NCBI GenBank assembly: GCA_020633435.1
Contig: JACKDP010000003.1
Span: forward strand, 372,001-436,000
DNA length: 64,000 nucleotides
Origin: Myxococcales bacterium
GTDB taxonomy: Bacteria > Myxococcota_A > Bradymonadia > UBA7976 > UBA1532
Reading direction: 5' to 3'
Of this stretch, positions 1 to 8,812 are shown one piece after another. Within the stretch, counting starts at the first letter, position 1, and each line of letters opens with the position of its first letter. Under the pieces are notes generated by a model, which saw only the letters and a program-made list of their open reading frames with translations, did not search any database and was not told the DNA's origin. Both the position numbers and the translations under genes were made by a program.

Positions 1-222
1 CACGACGTCCGCCAGGGCCTCGACCCGGGCCGACACCTCAGACATCTGGTCGGCGACCGTCGAGAGGGTTGAGTTCGTCTGGTCCACGCCGCGGCTGATG
101 CGGCCCGCGAGGTCGAAGAGCGCGCGGATGGGGTTGCGGGCCGCCTCCAGCGGCTCCTCCACTTCCTGCGACGTGGCGGGCAACGCGACGAACAGCGTCA
201 GCGCGATGAGAGAGCTTCGCAT
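1..222 (-). CDS. Secreted protein, N-terminal part only
   Basis: The gene runs leftward off the window; only the first 74 codons are visible. The protein opens with MRSSL and a short hydrophobic stretch ending near PATSQ, a plausible Sec signal peptide cleaved before a QEVEEP segment. The rest is a helical, coiled-coil-like run rich in Val, Ala, Ser and Gln. The ATG at 222 is preceded by AGGGAGG about six bases away, which fixes the start. No family was recognised from this fragment. The gene lies 145 bp downstream of metK on the same strand, with strong inverted repeats between them. Confidence 0.55.
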   Translation of the reverse strand, partial: MRSSLIALTLFVALPATSQEVEEPLEAARNPIRALFDLAGRISRGVDQTNSTLSTVADQMSEVSARVEALADVV

Positions 223-290
223 TCTGGCCTCCCTGGGCTCGAGACTGCACCGCGCAGTCGCGCCAGGGGTAGCCGAACCGGCCTCGCCGA

Positions 291-325
291 GACCATCCCC
301 CAACCGGGGGATGGTCGTAACGACC
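291..325. other. Overlapping inverted repeats between metK and the next gene
   Basis: Arms GACCATCCCCC (291-301) and GGGGGATGGTC (306-316) form a perfect 11-bp stem with a 4-base loop. A second inverted repeat, GGTCG/CGACC (313-317 and 321-325), shares bases 313-316 with it, so the two hairpins cannot form together. Read in the metK direction, a run of seven U precedes rather than follows the hairpins, so this is not a standard intrinsic terminator. A mRNA 3'-end stabiliser, attenuator or protein site is possible. Confidence 0.5.
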
Positions 326-367
326 AAAAAAACGATCGGGGAAGGGAAATTCTTGAGAAACGAAGGC

Positions 368-1534
<1,167 letters not shown>

Positions 1535-1601
1535 GGATGTCCTCGGGCGGTGGCGCTGGCGCGCGGTGTTCACGGGGGGCGATGGTACAAAAAAGCGCCT
1601 C

Positions 1602-1629
1602 ATCCTAGGGGCTTTCGCCGTCAAGTCAA
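1602..1629 (-). promoter_or_regulatory. Promoter of metK (sigma-70 type)
   Basis: On the minus strand TTGACT (1629-1624) and TAGGAT (1607-1602) are separated by 16 bases. The predicted start is about 60 nt before the metK ATG. The -35 box overlaps the stop codon of the upstream nuclease-like gene (TGA at 1628-1626), so metK can be read independently of it. Confidence 0.6.
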
Positions 1630-2141
1630 CGCATGAGCCACCAAACGGCCCCAACCACGGCCGCGCCGACCCCCACGCCGAGGGCGAAGCCGATCCGGGA
1701 GTGGCTCGTGGGCCGCACCGGGAACTCCACCGTCGACAGGGCGTCGCGGTCCGCGTCGAGCAGCAGGACGCCGTGCACGTCGTAGTGCAGGAAGTACTCG
1801 AGGAGCTGCCGCCGCGTGGCCCGGTTGGTGGGCTTCGCCACCGCCCCGGTCTTCACCTCCACCACGTACCGGCGCCCGCCGCGGGCGGCCAGCAGGTCGG
1901 CGCGCAGGACGGCCTCCTGGGGCTCGCCGTCCACCGTGAAGGCGTAGCGGCGCTCCACCTGGTCGTCCAGGACGCGAAAGCCCCGTTTTTCCAGCAGGTT
2001 CGGGGCGAGGGCCTCCATCGCCCGGCCCCGCTGGGCGGCGGTGAGCATCCGCGCCTTGCGGGCGGTCTCCTTGCGCCGGCTGACCAGCCACATGACGTAG
2101 ACGCCCAGCAGCAGGCCGATGATCGCGCCGATGATGCCCAT
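1626..2141 (-). CDS. Membrane-anchored PD-(D/E)XK nuclease-like protein
   Basis: This 171-aa protein has a transmembrane helix at about residues 3-20 and another at about 150-170, flanking a soluble domain. That domain carries the restriction-endonuclease-fold pattern: D82 (LRADLL), then E95 and K97 in YVVEVKTG, then a Q112-x3-Y-like helix (RRQLLEY), as in RecB-type nucleases. All predicted catalytic residues are present. Substrate and role are unknown; membrane-tethered members of this fold are seen among restriction and DNA-quality-control proteins. The ATG at 2141 gives a clean N-terminal anchor; an upstream extension lacks hydrophobic or family sequence. It ends within the metK promoter and diverges from the racemase gene. 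Confidence 0.7.
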   Translation of the reverse strand: MGIIGAIIGLLLGVYVMWLVSRRKETARKARMLTAAQRGRAMEALAPNLLEKRGFRVLDDQVERRYAFTVDGEPQEAVLRADLLAARGGRRYVVEVKTGAVAKPTNRATRRQLLEYFLHYDVHGVLLLDADRDALSTVEFPVRPTSHSRIGFALGVGVGAAVVGAVWWLMR

Positions 2142-2189
2142 GGCGCGGAGGGTACGCCGGGGTCGGCGCCCTGGCCACTCCGTGGCCGA

Positions 2190-2218
2190 TTGAGCGCCGC
2201 CCGAGATGGGCATAGGCT
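2190..2218 (+). promoter_or_regulatory. Promoter of the racemase-family gene
   Basis: TTGAGC (2190-2195) and TAGGCT (2213-2218) are spaced by 17 bases, placing transcription start about 20 nt before the ATG at 2245. A short inverted repeat, GGCCAC-TCC-GTGGCC (2173-2187), lies just upstream in the divergent intergenic region. Confidence 0.5.
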
Positions 2219-2244
2219 CGGGGTCTCTGCGGCGGAGCGCGACG

Positions 2245-2937
2245 ATGGGCCGGCCAGTCATCGGGGTCCTGGGCGGGATGGGCGGCCTCGCGTCGGCCGC
2301 CTTCGTCGCGAGCCTCTATCGCCGCTGGGCCCACCGCCCCGAGGCCGAGCAGCCGCGCGTCTGGCTCTACGCCAACCCCGCCATCCCCGACCGCACCACC
2401 ATGCTCGAGGCCGGCCAGCCCGAGGTGCTGGCCGCCGCGCTCACCCGCGATCTGCGGGCCCTCCTCGCCGCGGGCGCCGACCGCCTGATCATCTGCTGCG
2501 TGTCGGCCCACGCCGTCTGGGGCTGGCTGCCGCCGGACGTCCAGGCCTGCACGCTCTCGCTGGTGGAGGCCCTGGTGCGAGATCCGCGCGTGGGCACCCG
2601 GCGGCGGCTGGTGGCCGCGACCACCGGGACGAGCGCGGCGGGCATGATCCGCGTGGCGGGGCCCGACCCCTTCCTCCGGCCGGGGCCGGCCGCCCTCGCC
2701 ACCATCCACCAGCTCATCTACGCCCTGAAGGCGGGCCTCGATCCCGCGGCGGCCGTGCCCGTCCTGCAGACGCTGGCGCGGGAGGCGGGGGCCGAGGGCG
2801 TGGTGGCGGCCTGCACCGAGCTGCACCTGGTCGCGCCCCACTGGCCCGTCGGCGAGCTGGACCTGCTCGACCCCCTGGACTGCGCCCTCGACGCCCTCGA
2901 CGCGGCCCTGGGGGGGCGCGGGCCGGCGGCCCCCTGA
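2245..2937 (+). CDS. Aspartate/glutamate racemase family protein
   Basis: The 230-aa protein opens with MGRPVIGVLGGMGG, the phosphate/substrate loop typical of amino-acid racemases of the Asp/Glu/hydantoin superfamily. Two catalytic cysteines are in place: IICCVSAH in the first half, where most relatives have CNTAH, and ACTEL in the second. This supports cofactor-independent racemisation of Asp, Glu or a related acid, but the altered first motif leaves the substrate open. Likely roles include D-amino-acid supply for peptidoglycan or catabolism. The ATG at 2245 is chosen because the family N terminus starts there. It has its own promoter and precedes the TetR operon. Confidence 0.75.
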   Translation: MGRPVIGVLGGMGGLASAAFVASLYRRWAHRPEAEQPRVWLYANPAIPDRTTMLEAGQPEVLAAALTRDLRALLAAGADRLIICCVSAHAVWGWLPPDVQACTLSLVEALVRDPRVGTRRRLVAATTGTSAAGMIRVAGPDPFLRPGPAALATIHQLIYALKAGLDPAAAVPVLQTLAREAGAEGVVAACTELHLVAPHWPVGELDLLDPLDCALDALDAALGGRGPAAP

Positions 2938-2955
2938 TCGAAAAAAAAGTTCGAT
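2937..2955 (+). terminator. Weak hairpin at the end of the racemase gene
   Basis: ATCGAA (2937-2942) and TTCGAT (2950-2955) pair around an A-rich loop directly at the stop codon. The stem is short and is followed by TGATTTCAG rather than a clean T run, so a terminator role is doubtful. Confidence 0.2.
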
Positions 2956-3032
2956 TGATTTCAGTATCTTGGGCGCAAATCGTCAGCGCCCGTCTTGCGC
3001 GGGCCGCCGCGTTTCGCCAGTCTGACTCCATC

Positions 3033-3052
3033 GTCTGACCGATCGGTCAGAC
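3033..3052. promoter_or_regulatory. Perfect 20-bp palindromic operator before the TetR gene
   Basis: The half-site GTCTGACCGA is followed immediately by its exact reverse complement, centred 33 bp before the ATG of the TetR-family gene. A third GTCTGAC copy at 3020-3026 lies 13 bp upstream in direct orientation. TetR-family repressors typically bind palindromes of this kind beside their own gene, so autorepression of the whole operon is likely. A weak promoter match (TTGCGC 2995-3000, CAGTCT 3018-3023, 17-bp spacer) would place the operator at the transcription start. Confidence 0.7.
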
Positions 3053-3074
3053 ACCTGGGTCAGCGAAGGAATCC

Positions 3075-3707
3075 ATGGCGCCACTCTCCCGCTTCGACCG
3101 GCTCGACGCCGATCGGCAAGGCGGCCTGCTCGCGGCCGCCGCGGCGGAGTTCGCCGCCCTCGGCTTCGACGGCGCCTCCTTGAGCCGCATCGCCGCCGAG
3201 GCGGGCATCTCGAAGGCCGCCATCTACTACTACTTCGAGGACAAGCTCGACCTGCTGGTGACGGCGTTTCGCCACTACGAGCGCGAGATCCAGGCCGACT
3301 TCGCGGCCCTCTTCACGACCACCGACGCGCCCGGCTTCTGGGCGGCCATCGAGACGGTCGTGGCCGACGCCCTGACGGCGGCCCAGGAGAACCCCGCCTG
3401 GATCGGCATGGGGCGCGTCTTCTACCAGCTCCCCCGCGGCCTGTGGGCCAGCACCCGCCTGGGCGCCTGGATCGAGGAGAAGGTGGCCGAGACCATGCGC
3501 CTGGTCGAGCACGGCCAGCGCGTCGGCGCCGTGCGCACGGATCTGCCGGCCACCCTGCTGAGCACCCTGATGATGGCCATCAACGAGCCGCTGGAGCGGT
3601 GGTTCCTGGAGGCGTGGGACGCCGCCCCCGACCCGGACCGCCGGTGGATGTTCGCCGTGAGCGTCGACATGTTCCGGCGGCTGCTGCGCCCCCCGGAGGA
3701 GGCCTAG
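3075..3707 (+). CDS. TetR-family transcriptional regulator
   Basis: The 210-aa protein has a typical TetR N-terminal DNA-binding domain: helices around residues 15-60 with SLSRIAAEAGISKAAIYYYF, where AIYYYF marks the recognition helix end, followed by a helical ligand-binding domain. AAGGA lies four bases before the ATG. It is the first gene of an operon continuing, after three bases, into a LolA-like carrier, an ABC exporter, an outer-membrane protein and an NRPS-like enzyme. Together with the palindrome at 3033-3052 this suggests an autoregulated repressor that senses the exported or synthesised compound; the ligand is unknown. Confidence 0.92.
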   Translation: MAPLSRFDRLDADRQGGLLAAAAAEFAALGFDGASLSRIAAEAGISKAAIYYYFEDKLDLLVTAFRHYEREIQADFAALFTTTDAPGFWAAIETVVADALTAAQENPAWIGMGRVFYQLPRGLWASTRLGAWIEEKVAETMRLVEHGQRVGAVRTDLPATLLSTLMMAINEPLERWFLEAWDAAPDPDRRWMFAVSVDMFRRLLRPPEEA

Positions 3708-3710
3708 ATC

Positions 3711-4454
3711 ATGCGACTGCGCGCCCTCGCCCCCCTCGCGCTGGCCCTGCTCGCCGGGCACCCCGCCCTGGCCGACGACCAGCTCCAGGCCCTGAGCCAC
3801 ACCCTCGACGCCCTCTTCCGCGCCGACACCAGCCAGGGGGTGATGGCCATGACCGTCGTCACCCCCGACTACGAGCGGACGCTGAAGATGAGCGTCGCCA
3901 CCCGGGGCCTCGACGACACGCTCGTGCGCATCCTGGAGCCCCACAAGGAGCGCGGCATCTCGACCCTCAAGAAGGGCACCGAGATGTGGAACTACCTGCC
4001 CCGCATCAAGAAAGTCATGCGCATCCCCCCCTCGATGATGATGGGGTCGTGGATGGGCAGCGACTTCACCAACGACGATCTGGTGCGCGGATCGAGCTGG
4101 GAGGCCGACTACACCGCCACCCTCGCGCCCGACCTGCCCGCCGACGCCCCGTGCATCGTCTACGTCCCAAGGCCCCAGGCCGCCGTCACCTGGTCGAAGG
4201 TCGAGGCCTGCTTCGCCGGCAGCCCCGCCCTGCCCGTGCGGCTCGACTACTTCGACGAGAAGGGGCGCAAGGCCCGCACGATGACGTTCGAGGCCATCAA
4301 GGAGCTGGGCGGCCGCCGCATCCCCACGAAGACGACGCTGGTGCCGCTCCTCAAGCCGGGGCACCGCACGGTGATGGAGTACCTGGAGATGACGTACGAC
4401 GCGCCCCTGCCGCCCAACACGTTCTCCCAGGCCGCCCTGCGGCGGGATCTGTAG
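3711..4454 (+). CDS. LolA-like outer-membrane lipoprotein-sorting family protein
   Basis: The 247-aa protein has a Sec signal peptide ending near HPALAD and the signature of the LolA-like family related to Treponema TP0789 (PF17131): a WNYLPRIKKVMRIP block followed by MMMGSWMGSDFTNDDL. The family adopts an open beta-barrel that carries lipid-like cargo in the periplasm. It sits between the TetR gene (3-bp gap) and two permeases (7-bp gap), so it most likely works with this ABC exporter. A GGAGGAGG run at the end of the TetR gene lies about ten bases before the ATG. A paralogue at 40603-41424 sits beside an RND pump. Confidence 0.85.
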   Translation: MRLRALAPLALALLAGHPALADDQLQALSHTLDALFRADTSQGVMAMTVVTPDYERTLKMSVATRGLDDTLVRILEPHKERGISTLKKGTEMWNYLPRIKKVMRIPPSMMMGSWMGSDFTNDDLVRGSSWEADYTATLAPDLPADAPCIVYVPRPQAAVTWSKVEACFAGSPALPVRLDYFDEKGRKARTMTFEAIKELGGRRIPTKTTLVPLLKPGHRTVMEYLEMTYDAPLPPNTFSQAALRRDL

Positions 4455-4461
4455 GCGCGCC

Positions 4462-5679
4462 GTGGCCCTCGCCCTGCGCCTCGGCCTGCGCAACCTGCGC
4501 CGCCGCCCCATGCGCACGGCCCTGACGGCGGCCATGCTCGCCATCGGCACCGCCCTGCTCGTGTTCAGCGTGGGGCTCAACGAGGGCGTCTACGCCAGCC
4601 TCATCGACGTCGCGACCGGCACCTGGACGGGGCAGGTCCAGATCCAGGCCCCGGGCTACGAGGAGAGCCCGTCCCTCTTCGAGACGGTCAACGAGCCGGG
4701 CCCCCTCCTGGCGGCGCTGGAGGCGCGGCCCGAGGTCGTCGCCGCCACCGCGCGCGTCGAGGTCGCGGGCCTGCTGGGCGCCGGCGCGCGCACGGTCGGC
4801 ACCCTCCTGCAGGGGGTCGATCCCGTCGCCGAGCCCCGCGTCAGCACCCTGCCCGCGGCCCTCTCGGCCGGCGCCTGGCTGCCCACGGCCGATCCCGACG
4901 CCCGGCCCATCGTCATCGGCGTCGGCCTGGCGCGCCGCCTCGGCGTCGGGCTCGGGGCCGAGCTCACGTTCATGGGGCAGGCCGCCGATGGCTCGGTGGC
5001 CGCCGAGCTCTTCACCGTCGGCGGGCTCATCGACTCCGGCTCCGCCGAGGTCGACGCCCAGCTCGCCCTCATCCGCCTGGCGGACGCCCAGGCGCTCCTC
5101 GTGCTGGGGCAGCGCGTCCACCGCGTCGTGGGTCGCCTGACCAGCGCCGACGCCGCCACCCCCTTCGCGGCCACGTTCCAGGCCCCGCCGGGCCTGCGCC
5201 TGCTGCCCTGGCAGGCCCTCCTGCCGGGCCTCGACCAGTCCATCCGATCCGATCGGGCCGGCGGGCAGATCTTCATGGCCATCATGCTGGTGGTGGTGGT
5301 GCTCGGCGTGACGAACACCCTGCTCATGTCGGTGTTCGAGCGGACGCGCGAGCTGGGGCTCATGAAGGCCCTGGGCACGCCGCCCCGGCAGCTCGTCGCC
5401 ACCACGCTCTGGGAGTCCGCCTGGCTGTCGGTGGCCAGCACCGCCCTCGGCACGGCGCTCGCCGTCGCCCTCATCCTGGCCCTGCGCGACACCGGCATCC
5501 GCATGTTCGACGAGCCCATGGAGTTCGGCGGGGCCTCGATGCAGGTGGCCTACCCCATCCTGGCCCGCGAGGTGGTGATCTACCCCCTGATCATCGCGGT
5601 CGTCGGCACCCTCGCTGGCCTCTGGCCGGCCTGGCGGGCGGGCCGCCTCGACCCCGTCGCCGCGATGCGGGAGGGCTGA
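4462..5679 (+). CDS. ABC transporter permease, FtsX/LolC/MacB type (first)
   Basis: This 405-aa inner-membrane protein has an N-terminal helix (about residues 18-38), a large periplasmic domain (about 40-265) and three C-terminal helices with an FtsX signature: LLMSVFERTRELGLMKALGTPP. Such permeases act as mechanotransmission proteins, driving lipoprotein or hydrophobic-compound extrusion from the periplasm rather than classical transport. The GTG start lies 7 bp after the previous stop with no strong ribosome site, suggesting translational coupling. The next permease starts one base after its stop; the two probably form a heterodimer with the ATPase at 6900. Confidence 0.88.
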   Translation: MALALRLGLRNLRRRPMRTALTAAMLAIGTALLVFSVGLNEGVYASLIDVATGTWTGQVQIQAPGYEESPSLFETVNEPGPLLAALEARPEVVAATARVEVAGLLGAGARTVGTLLQGVDPVAEPRVSTLPAALSAGAWLPTADPDARPIVIGVGLARRLGVGLGAELTFMGQAADGSVAAELFTVGGLIDSGSAEVDAQLALIRLADAQALLVLGQRVHRVVGRLTSADAATPFAATFQAPPGLRLLPWQALLPGLDQSIRSDRAGGQIFMAIMLVVVVLGVTNTLLMSVFERTRELGLMKALGTPPRQLVATTLWESAWLSVASTALGTALAVALILALRDTGIRMFDEPMEFGGASMQVAYPILAREVVIYPLIIAVVGTLAGLWPAWRAGRLDPVAAMREG

Positions 5680-5680
5680 C

Positions 5681-6889
5681 GTGCACACCCTCCGCCTCGC
5701 CTGGCGCAACATCGGCCGCAACGGCCGCCGCACCGCCATCACCGCCGCCGCCCTCGGCGTGGGCGTCGCCCTCGTCGTCTTCGTCTGGGCCCTCATGACG
5801 GGCATGTTCGGGCGCATCGTGCTCGTCGCGACGGGATCCCTCACCGGGCACGCCCAGATCCACGCCGGCGACTGGCGGACGACCCGCGACGAGCGCACGA
5901 CGCTGCCCCACACCGCCGACCTGCTGGCCCGCGCCCGCGCCCTGCCGGGCGTCGTCGCCGCCACCCCGCGCGTCTACACCACCGGCCTGCTGGCCGTCGG
6001 GGATCGCGCCCAGGGCGTGCAGGTGCTCGGAATTCAACCGGAATCCGAACGGGACGTCACCAACTGGGGCCGCCGGCTGGTGGCCGGCCGCCTGGTGAAC
6101 GGGCCCGGCGAGGTGGTCATCGGGGCCGAGCTCGCCCGGGTGCTCGACGTCGAGGTGGACACCCGCCTCGTCCTCACCGTCGCCCACGTCGAGACGGGCG
6201 CGGGCGAGCCGGAGCGCGTCGAGCTGGTCGGCATCCTCGCCACCGGGGACCCCGGCCTCGACAAGCAGACGGCCATCGTCTCGAAGGCCCTGGCCCAGCG
6301 CCTCCTCGGCGTCGCCGAGGCCCACGAGATCGCCCTCCTCGTCGACCGCCCGCCCGGCGACCAGGCCGCCATCGAGGCGGTCATCGCCCCCCTGGCGGCC
6401 CCCGGCCTCGCCGTCGAGCCCTGGCAGGCCATCAACCGCATGGTGGCCCAGGCCCTCGCCCTGCAGGGCGTCTTCCTGGGCATCTTCGTGGCCATCATCT
6501 TCTTCCTGCTGGCCTTCGGCATCGTGAACACCGTCGCCATGTCGCTGGCCGAGCGCACGCGGGAGTTCGGGGTGCTGCGGGCCCTCGGCACGCCCCCGGG
6601 CCGGCTGGCGGGCCTCATCCTGGCCGAGGCGGGCTGGCTGGGGGCCGTCGGCGCCGTGCCCGGGGCCCTGATCGGCGCCGCCCTCACGGGCTGGCTGGGG
6701 GCCGTCGGCCTCGATCTCGGCGCCACCTCGGCCTATGGCGTGCGCTTCACCGAGCCCCTGTACCCGCACCTGAGCGTCGCGGTGACCGCCGGCGTGGCGG
6801 CCCTCTTCGTCGCCCTGACCATGCTGACCGCGGGCCTCGCCGCCTGGCGCGTGACCCGCATTCGCCCCGTCGACGCCCTGCGGCGGTAG
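5681..6889 (+). CDS. ABC transporter permease, FtsX/LolE/MacB type (second)
   Basis: This 402-aa paralogue of the preceding gene has the same layout: an N-terminal helix, a periplasmic domain of about 220 residues and C-terminal helices around VNTVAMSLAERTREFGVLRALG. It starts at GTG one base after the previous stop. Having two distinct permease halves resembles LolCE rather than homodimeric MacB, which carries its ATPase fused; here the ATPase is separate, as in LolCDE. Cargo is unknown, but the LolA-like protein upstream supports a lipid-like or lipoprotein-like substrate. Confidence 0.88.
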   Translation: MHTLRLAWRNIGRNGRRTAITAAALGVGVALVVFVWALMTGMFGRIVLVATGSLTGHAQIHAGDWRTTRDERTTLPHTADLLARARALPGVVAATPRVYTTGLLAVGDRAQGVQVLGIQPESERDVTNWGRRLVAGRLVNGPGEVVIGAELARVLDVEVDTRLVLTVAHVETGAGEPERVELVGILATGDPGLDKQTAIVSKALAQRLLGVAEAHEIALLVDRPPGDQAAIEAVIAPLAAPGLAVEPWQAINRMVAQALALQGVFLGIFVAIIFFLLAFGIVNTVAMSLAERTREFGVLRALGTPPGRLAGLILAEAGWLGAVGAVPGALIGAALTGWLGAVGLDLGATSAYGVRFTEPLYPHLSVAVTAGVAALFVALTMLTAGLAAWRVTRIRPVDALRR

Positions 6890-6899
6890 GAGGAGCCTG

Positions 6900-7601
6900 A
6901 TGACCGACGACGATCGGCGGCTGGTGGTCGAGGCCCGCGGGGTCGAGCGCCACTACACCACGAAGGCGGGCACGGTGCGCGCCCTCGACGGGGTGGATCT
7001 GGCCGTCGCGGCGGGAGAGTTCCTGGCCATCGCCGGCCCCTCGGGCTCCGGCAAGTCGACGCTGCTCAACCTGATCGGGGCCCTCGACACCCCCACCGGC
7101 GGGCGCCTCGTCGTCGACGGCCACGACCTGTCCACCCTCGACCAGAAGGCCCTCGCCCTCCTGCGCCGCGACCGCATCGGCTTCGTCTTCCAGGCCTACA
7201 ACCTGGTGCCCGTCCTCACGGCCCTCGAGAACGTGGAGTACGTGATGATGCTGCAGGGCCGGCCCGAGGCGGCCCGCCGCCAGCGCGCCCTCGAGGTCCT
7301 GGCCACCGTGGGCCTGGGCGACCACGCCGACCGCCGCCCCGCCTCGCTCTCCGGCGGCCAGCAGCAGCGCGTGGCGGTGGCCCGGGCCATCGCCGCCGAG
7401 CCGGCCCTCGTCCTCGCCGACGAGCCCACCGCCAACCTCGACTCCCACACCGGCAGCGCGCTCCTCGACACGATGGAGGCCCTGAACCGGGCCGGCACGA
7501 CCTTCATCTTCTCCACCCACGATCCCCAGGTGATGGCCCGGGCCTCGCGCCTCGTGCACCTGCGCGACGGGCGCGTCGAGGCCATCGAGGACCGCCGGTG
7601 A
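6900..7601 (+). CDS. ABC transporter ATPase, LolD/MacB type
   Basis: The 233-aa cytosolic ATPase has all motifs: Walker A GPSGSGKS (about residue 43), Q-loop FVFQAYN, signature LSGGQQQRVA and Walker B LVLADEPTANLD, followed by an H-loop STHD. It belongs to the LolD/MacB/FtsE group that powers FtsX-type permeases, fitting the two permease genes just upstream. AGGAGG precedes the ATG by about five bases. Its stop codon overlaps the GTG start of the next gene (GTGA). Confidence 0.95.
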   Translation: MTDDDRRLVVEARGVERHYTTKAGTVRALDGVDLAVAAGEFLAIAGPSGSGKSTLLNLIGALDTPTGGRLVVDGHDLSTLDQKALALLRRDRIGFVFQAYNLVPVLTALENVEYVMMLQGRPEAARRQRALEVLATVGLGDHADRRPASLSGGQQQRVAVARAIAAEPALVLADEPTANLDSHTGSALLDTMEALNRAGTTFIFSTHDPQVMARASRLVHLRDGRVEAIEDRR

Positions 7602-8794
7602 AGCCCCTGGCCCCGCTGGCCCTGCTGGCCGCCCTGGCCGGCCCCGCCGCCGCCCAGGTGGAGTGGGCCGGCGACGCCACCGCGGGCACCCTCATCACCC
7701 ACGCCCGCAGCTACACCCTCGTCGTCGTCACGCCGGGGGTGGACGGGGCCCCCACCACCGACGAGGCCCTGCTCGTCCAGCGCCTCCGCCCCACCCTCAG
7801 CCTCCAGGCCGGCGACGCGCTCGCCGCCGAGGTCGCCTGGGACGTCGTGCCCCTCATCGGCACCGCCACCGCGGGCGCGGCGTTCGCCCTCGCGCCCGAA
7901 AACCCGCTGCGGATCAAGGACTTCGACGCCACCCTGCACGCCGGCACGGGCTGGCGCCTGCAGCACGCCCTCGACCGCCTCGTCGTCCGCTACACGACGC
8001 CCTGGCTCGAGGTGCGGGCCGGCCGGCAGGCCATCGGCCACGGCAGCGCCCGCCTCTTCCCGGCCACCGACGTCTTCGCCCCGGCCAGCCCCGCCGCCAT
8101 CGACACCGAGTTCAAGCGCGGCGTCGACGCCCTGCGCGTCACCCTGCCCCTCGGCGAGTCCCAGGAGGTGGAGGCCTTCGCGGTGGTCGACGGCGAGCGC
8201 CCGGCCGACGGCGTCTACCTGGGCCGCTGGCGCGCCACCCTCACCGGCTGGGACGCCTCCGTCCTGGCGGGCATGACCGCCGCCGCGCCCACCGTGGCCC
8301 TGGACGCCTCGGGGGACGTGGGCGGCGCCGGCTGGTACGGCGAGGGCCTGCTGCGCGTCGACGGCGACGGCGCCCTCGGCCGCGCCACCGTCGGCCTCGA
8401 CACCCAGCTCACGCCCGGCCTCCGCCTCCTCGGCGAGCTCCACTACAACGGCAGCGGCGAGCTCGATCCCGCCGACTACCTGCGCGCCCTCACCGGCGAC
8501 GCCCTCGCCCGGGGCGAGACGTTCCTGCTCGGCCCCGCCTACCTGGGCGTCGCCGCCTTCTACGAGCTGACGCCCACCGTCGCCCTCCAGGGGAGCTGGC
8601 TGCAGAGCCTGACGGACGGCTCGGCCCTGGCCGCCCCGGCCCTGAGCTGGGACTTCGCCGCCGACGTCGCGCTGTCCCTCGGGGGCCTCGTGCCGGTGGG
8701 GCCGCGGCCGGAGGGCGGCTTCGTGCCCCGCCTGCAGAGCGAGTTCGGTTCGTACCCCTACCTGGTGTACACGGATGTTCGCCTGGCCCTGTGA
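7598..8794 (+). CDS. Predicted outer-membrane beta-barrel protein of the ABC operon
   Basis: The 398-aa protein has a signal peptide ending near GPAAAQ and then alternating amphipathic segments typical of a barrel. A central block, VRAGRQAIGHGSARLFPATD, resembles the GRQ-x-W-G-x-G-x-L-x-P-x-D pattern of DUF1302-like outer-membrane proteins. It begins at GTG overlapping the ATPase stop by four bases, so it is coupled to the exporter. It may be the outer-membrane exit or acceptor for the cargo. The second envelope operon (41424-42881) has a barrel protein with a similar block in the same relative place, after a LolA-like gene. Confidence 0.65.
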   Translation: MKPLAPLALLAALAGPAAAQVEWAGDATAGTLITHARSYTLVVVTPGVDGAPTTDEALLVQRLRPTLSLQAGDALAAEVAWDVVPLIGTATAGAAFALAPENPLRIKDFDATLHAGTGWRLQHALDRLVVRYTTPWLEVRAGRQAIGHGSARLFPATDVFAPASPAAIDTEFKRGVDALRVTLPLGESQEVEAFAVVDGERPADGVYLGRWRATLTGWDASVLAGMTAAAPTVALDASGDVGGAGWYGEGLLRVDGDGALGRATVGLDTQLTPGLRLLGELHYNGSGELDPADYLRALTGDALARGETFLLGPAYLGVAAFYELTPTVALQGSWLQSLTDGSALAAPALSWDFAADVALSLGGLVPVGPRPEGGFVPRLQSEFGSYPYLVYTDVRLAL

Positions 8795-8812
8795 CGCCGG
8801 CCCCGGAGAGCG

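Noticed and set aside
1535..1625. SAM riboswitch in the metK leader
   Set aside because: The distance from promoter to start codon is about 60 nt and no SAM-aptamer stems were seen.
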